DNA of 26,432 nucleotides from a virus. How positions within the stretch are numbered: the first letter of the stretch is position 1; each line of letters begins with the position of its first letter. Of this stretch, positions 23,601 to 26,432 are shown piece by piece. The position numbers and the translations under genes are program-made. Location of the stretch: positions 1 to 26,432 of the IMG/VR virus record IMGVR_UViG_3300045918_000014, one strand, 5' to 3'. The notes under the pieces were generated by a model, which saw nothing but the letters and a program-made list of their open reading frames with translations, was not told the origin of the DNA and searched no databases.

Positions 23601-26432
23601 TCGGGCAGGAAAGACAGTTGAATCCAAGGAAAAAGTGAATACCTCTGCTCTCCCTGAAACCAAGAATTTCATAGCTAAAGCATTAGACTATGGGATCCAT
23701 ACGGCTAGTGATTTCCTTGGTTCAATACGGGATAAGTATAAAAACGGCAATTTGAACCAAAATGAGAAAGCCGTATATGCCCATATTGGTAAGTATATAA
23801 GCGATACGATTGACACAATTAAAGGGAATAAAGATAAGAAGATCACTGCTTTATTTTATGACAGAGACTCAGCACGAGATATCATAGCCAATACTACAGA
23901 TGACAAGCAACGAGTGCAGTATGAAGGTTACTTGCTCGAAGATCCTCTGAATGAATTGGCTACTGATGGAATACTACCTGATAAAATTGCCGAAGCAATA
24001 GGGGCAGTAAGTTATAAATGGCTCGCTACCCGAGGTAGTGAAACTTGGTTCAATGAAGACAAAGACATTATCCAGATGTTTGACTTGGATGAAGATGCTG
24101 AGATAATTGGTGCAGCCCACCAGCATATACAGAGACTTGGTACAAGCGTATCTGCTTTGAGTGAGTCTATTGGTAGAGATATCTATAAGATGCTTGGCTA
24201 CAAAGCTAAAGACACAACTCAAACCCAGCACCAGGAGCGTATGGAAGTTGCTCTTGGTTTAATGGCTCTAGCTAGTATGGAGAAGATGGGCATGTTAGAG
24301 AGGAAGACTGTCTCCAGATCTGCCTTTACCAGACTTGAGAACGCTATCAAGGCAGAAGACAGTACCTTCACGATGACGGCACAAGAGTTTGCTGTACCTA
24401 ATATAAAGAAAGCGATGGCAACATGGCGTGAAGCCTACAAAGGCAAAATATCCGATAGAGAGGCAGAATCTAAGAAGTATTCTGCTGAGATTGGTGCCAA
24501 TATCAAATTCTTCCGAATTAGTGATAAAGCCAGAGGGGATGGTAAGACCACTGGTATCAAAGCCACATACAATAAGTCAGATAGGACTTGGGATAAGCTA
24601 TTCAGTAAAGAACAAGACATTACCCAATACGGTTGGGAAGAGTTCGAAAATCAGGGCATGGAGAAACTCCATAAGTCAGATCAGGTAGCCACTGCTAAAC
24701 AGACAGAGAATAAGAATCGTAATGAGAATAGACCATTCTTCATGGCTCATAATACAGTTAATGTTCTTGACTTCCTGGCGCAAGAGTATCGCGATAATAT
24801 CCTTGGTAAAGAACCGGAGGAAGGTCTACAAGAAGACCAAACTCGGGCTACCATAAGCACCAATGTAGGAATTGACAGACTGTATGACCACATGCAGGCA
24901 TGGAAGCAATCAGCTATGCAACAGCCAGCTAAGTTAGCATCCCTATTCTATATTCCTGCTTGGTTCGGTGCTAATGATCGTATGTACCAAGCAGGTACAA
25001 TTAACCTTCAAGGTAATAAGATCCATAGATATACATTCAGTATGTCAGACTGGATATCCAAGTTTAACCCGAGTGACACAGTAATGTCTGAGCTATTCCA
25101 TGAAGCAGTGGGACAGTCCCTGGGTATCGAAGTTAGTAAAAGAAGCACCTGGGGGGTTACTCGAAAGGAAATCCAAGATAAATTGGATAACCCTATTATC
25201 CAAGAAGCACTACATGCCATAGACAAGATACTGGATATAGTCAACACAGACACAGCCCTAGAAGAAGCTGATCTTGCCATTCTAAGTAAGGATCTTGGTT
25301 CAGACAAGCTCAATGAATACTCAGCATCAATAGCAGCCGGGGTAGCATTTGGTAAAGAAGCTGTACACAGTCTGAAAGGGTTGATTGAATATCAACGATT
25401 CCAACGAGCCAAAGCTGCTGAAGCTACTGCCATTAAGGAAGATAAAGAAGTTATTCCATTCACCACAGATCTTACGATTGAGATAGATGGTAAAGCCAAT
25501 GGTTCTGCTATTGGCGGTCTACAAATGACTGCAGGTACACTAACCAAGGAACAACTAGCTATCTATGAAAGTGTCGGTATCAGCTTCGCTAGTGAACGTC
25601 AAGAGAGTGCTCATTCTAGTGTACCAGACCCATATCAAGCAATAGGCGGGACAGCCAATACTCTGATCAAAGGACAAATGTCTGCTGCTCTTAAATTGGT
25701 TCAATCTGCTACAGGGAGTGCAAAGCAGAAAGCTGTTATGGCCTTGAACACACTAAAGGCGTCAGAATCCCTCTTAGGTCGCTTGAACGATCCTGCTGGT
25801 GCATTGACTGATGCAGCTAGAAAGCTCGCTAAGAATCGTTCTGTTGAGGCTCTCTATGGGGCAGGGATACTAAAGGTTAAGCACGGTTTGATGAATAGTG
25901 TGCTTATCAAAGGTGTAATCCAGAAGAAACTTACCCAATTTGCTAATTCTGATCTCACCACTGTAAAAGTACAAACAGAATATGCAGAGTTCCTTTTGCA
26001 AGTCAATACCATGGCCGGCACTACTGATACCATGGAATTTGGTAAGGATGTACCCTTAACCAAGAAAGACATCTTGGGTATCAAACTTAGCTCAGGCGTA
26101 AGAAAAGGGTTGTATGCTAACCTATCCGACAACTATGGTGAGGCTATATGGCAAGGCATAGCAACTATCTATGAGGATATCAGAAAGACACGAGAACCGT
26201 TAAATAGAGCCATTACCGTAGCAGTAGCATATTACAATGCTGCTTACTCACATCTCATTGAGGAACACCTAGACAAGCATGGAGAGATTACCGTAGGGGA
26301 TCTTGCCAGAATCAGAGAGCAGATTAAAGGCTTATTCCCCCGGGTAAAGACACCATTCTACGATGCTAAGACAGACACTGGTTACATCGAAGTTGCTGAA
26401 TTCGAACGTAGCAAAGACTATGCAGAGCTTGA
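20608..26432 (+). CDS. virion RNA polymerase, N4 gp50-like (partial, 3' end cut)
   Basis: An uninterrupted frame of 1,941 codons runs off the window. It starts at ATG with AAGGA 8 nt upstream. Residues 1-260 have several Gly/Ala-rich hydrophobic segments that may serve membrane entry. Residues about 724-770 are a Pro/Ser linker, followed by a Thr/Glu/Lys-rich spacer to about 1020. The polymerase domain has a TxxGR-like element ending at Arg1458 (GANDRMYQAGTINLQGN), motif A with Asp1627 (EIDGKANGSAIGGLQ) and motif B R-x3-K-x7-YG (Arg1738, Lys1742, Tyr1750, Gly1751), matching T7 R425, D537, R627, K631, Y639. Motif C (His-Asp) should lie past the end. In N4 this enzyme is ejected and transcribes early genes from hairpin promoters. 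Confidence 0.9.
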   Translation, partial: MPTPMDVFTIPSQSKADALQSTSEAKAVLVSDISAQKRADMLQPVENAIQDVSSASMGEAINSLRSSLNSYYAAPSPIKAPIHEETLMEAASRGGYEALMGVPMTAVGLAAGGAAIGEKVFGKGGYATDLKESAVNSYRQFEEELGKNSRPEDSATYSYNQAKEGNLGALISWAAHGSGYVGAQLASMLVGVGMVEKGVELTGKKAVGQLMKTWVEKEAGLLAGEAAVTPEIIAQATSQVASKVGQHIGMAATGYGMEGGEILGDLASKTVGADGKSTGELSNEQILKGLVGTGVAGTIEYGETLLGWNALKGKLGKLPIKNIGDIDGLAGKAVRAGLGGAEVAVAEGAQEFAQTGVEQVAKGDPVNYTEMVDAGWLGALGAQHAILGGAVSNSSREELVKNVLKQADTLVKASSQPDHVEKIQGAVEVKDVSQYADPKNENYNPEVGVSALKVMSEQKDTPAIDKDSHYNQAVAIYNGLQEKAKSVLDSVGKGETLEKDAEAYVDKLTQIRVNIGPMIQAMGPKGTTSPALKQKLLEAQDSMGVKEAISNILGSDARGQDIESKDIPTEQILNNTNVDDSTKQLVKSYQELLDSQAEIVSQREKLKPSNEKTTLEVTDNIFNSSGEQKGVNMYISAIQNAVTEGKTEVAQKELDGLTAFAEQKQQRATDFRAAMNGTVLPAKYNQGRKTPYKITGAFKDTVKAMELEAATLGKAVVFGSNIVGLPSASNPPIVSSSPENVSSPRSVPPAVLTAQASTMSSTSSARPLAKVEVEGSSYKLSDSAQPGVVNIEKILTGLKPAAIQTMHSNAIEGTAKKVVITDFMQRNGIETNTNESIATEPAGNKVEPATPPVAEQAMEADKNTEQTTPPTPLNETKQVKASAPSGVTYTKSTESANAAQTNKSQQENQDGQGKGNQTKEVLKTEEGSANKETPPTVVSSESDTKSVVINETGKSDTQSNLSLTDKIQANVKDITIRQDRNDLRPNDATVVMGDTNSSRAGKTVESKEKVNTSALPETKNFIAKALDYGIHTASDFLGSIRDKYKNGNLNQNEKAVYAHIGKYISDTIDTIKGNKDKKITALFYDRDSARDIIANTTDDKQRVQYEGYLLEDPLNELATDGILPDKIAEAIGAVSYKWLATRGSETWFNEDKDIIQMFDLDEDAEIIGAAHQHIQRLGTSVSALSESIGRDIYKMLGYKAKDTTQTQHQERMEVALGLMALASMEKMGMLERKTVSRSAFTRLENAIKAEDSTFTMTAQEFAVPNIKKAMATWREAYKGKISDREAESKKYSAEIGANIKFFRISDKARGDGKTTGIKATYNKSDRTWDKLFSKEQDITQYGWEEFENQGMEKLHKSDQVATAKQTENKNRNENRPFFMAHNTVNVLDFLAQEYRDNILGKEPEEGLQEDQTRATISTNVGIDRLYDHMQAWKQSAMQQPAKLASLFYIPAWFGANDRMYQAGTINLQGNKIHRYTFSMSDWISKFNPSDTVMSELFHEAVGQSLGIEVSKRSTWGVTRKEIQDKLDNPIIQEALHAIDKILDIVNTDTALEEADLAILSKDLGSDKLNEYSASIAAGVAFGKEAVHSLKGLIEYQRFQRAKAAEATAIKEDKEVIPFTTDLTIEIDGKANGSAIGGLQMTAGTLTKEQLAIYESVGISFASERQESAHSSVPDPYQAIGGTANTLIKGQMSAALKLVQSATGSAKQKAVMALNTLKASESLLGRLNDPAGALTDAARKLAKNRSVEALYGAGILKVKHGLMNSVLIKGVIQKKLTQFANSDLTTVKVQTEYAEFLLQVNTMAGTTDTMEFGKDVPLTKKDILGIKLSSGVRKGLYANLSDNYGEAIWQGIATIYEDIRKTREPLNRAITVAVAYYNAAYSHLIEEHLDKHGEITVGDLARIREQIKGLFPRVKTPFYDAKTDTGYIEVAEFERSKDYAEL

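Noticed and set aside
1-26432. CRISPR arrays, insertion sequences, integrase genes, lysis genes
   Set aside because: No regular spaced repeats, transposase or integrase signatures, or holin/endolysin patterns were seen in the window.

Overview
This window is a stretch of the late (virion) region of a tailed phage related to coliphage N4 (Schitoviridae type). Three lines of evidence support this. The major capsid protein at 12888-14429 belongs to the N4-gp56 family. The last gene, 20608 to the window end, carries single-subunit RNA polymerase motifs at the places expected for N4 virion RNA polymerase. The gene order terminase, tail adaptor, fibre block, portal, scaffold-like protein, capsid, ejection proteins, virion RNA polymerase is that of the N4 late block (N4 genes 69 down to 50). 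All convincing genes lie on the + strand. Coding is dense, with many ATGA or TAATG junctions and purine-rich Shine-Dalgarno sites. The DNA is A+T-rich. The host is probably Gram-negative by analogy with known relatives, but the sequence does not name it.

Layout. 1-527: A+T-rich non-coding leader with a 13-bp dyad and a near-perfect 14-nt direct repeat, no gene seen. 528-2315: accessory genes: a winged-helix-like protein, a DUF6011 zinc-motif protein, a highly structured 103-nt element (1423-1525), a fusion of an N4 Gp49/Sf6 gp66-type domain to a DUF2829 (Tad2-like anti-defence) domain, and a 51-residue basic protein. 2408-4825: small and large terminase. 4910-5632: tail adaptor. 5635-8910: receptor-binding block of a beta-sandwich protein, a 719-residue fibre with a carbohydrate-binding-like module, and two translationally coupled accessory genes. 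9010-14429: portal, small head protein, acidic scaffold candidate and capsid protein, ended by a strong intrinsic terminator. 14520-20605: HeH/LEM-like structural protein followed by four proteins in the positions of N4 gp54, gp53, gp52 and gp51, some of which are expected to be ejected. 20608-end: first 1,941 codons of a giant virion RNA polymerase, cut by the window edge before catalytic motif C.

How the genes work together. Terminase packages DNA through the portal into a capsid built on the scaffold candidate. The adaptor and fibre block complete the tail and bind the host. The ejection proteins plus the virion RNA polymerase enter the cell with the DNA, where the polymerase should transcribe the early genes, which are not in this window. 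The most interesting items are the Gp49-DUF2829 fusion as a candidate cyclic-nucleotide sponge, the structured RNA-like element just upstream of it, and unusual modules in the polymerase linker, capsid protein and fibre. Positions and motif readings come from direct reading of the sequence; family names are from memory of family patterns and were not confirmed by a search.
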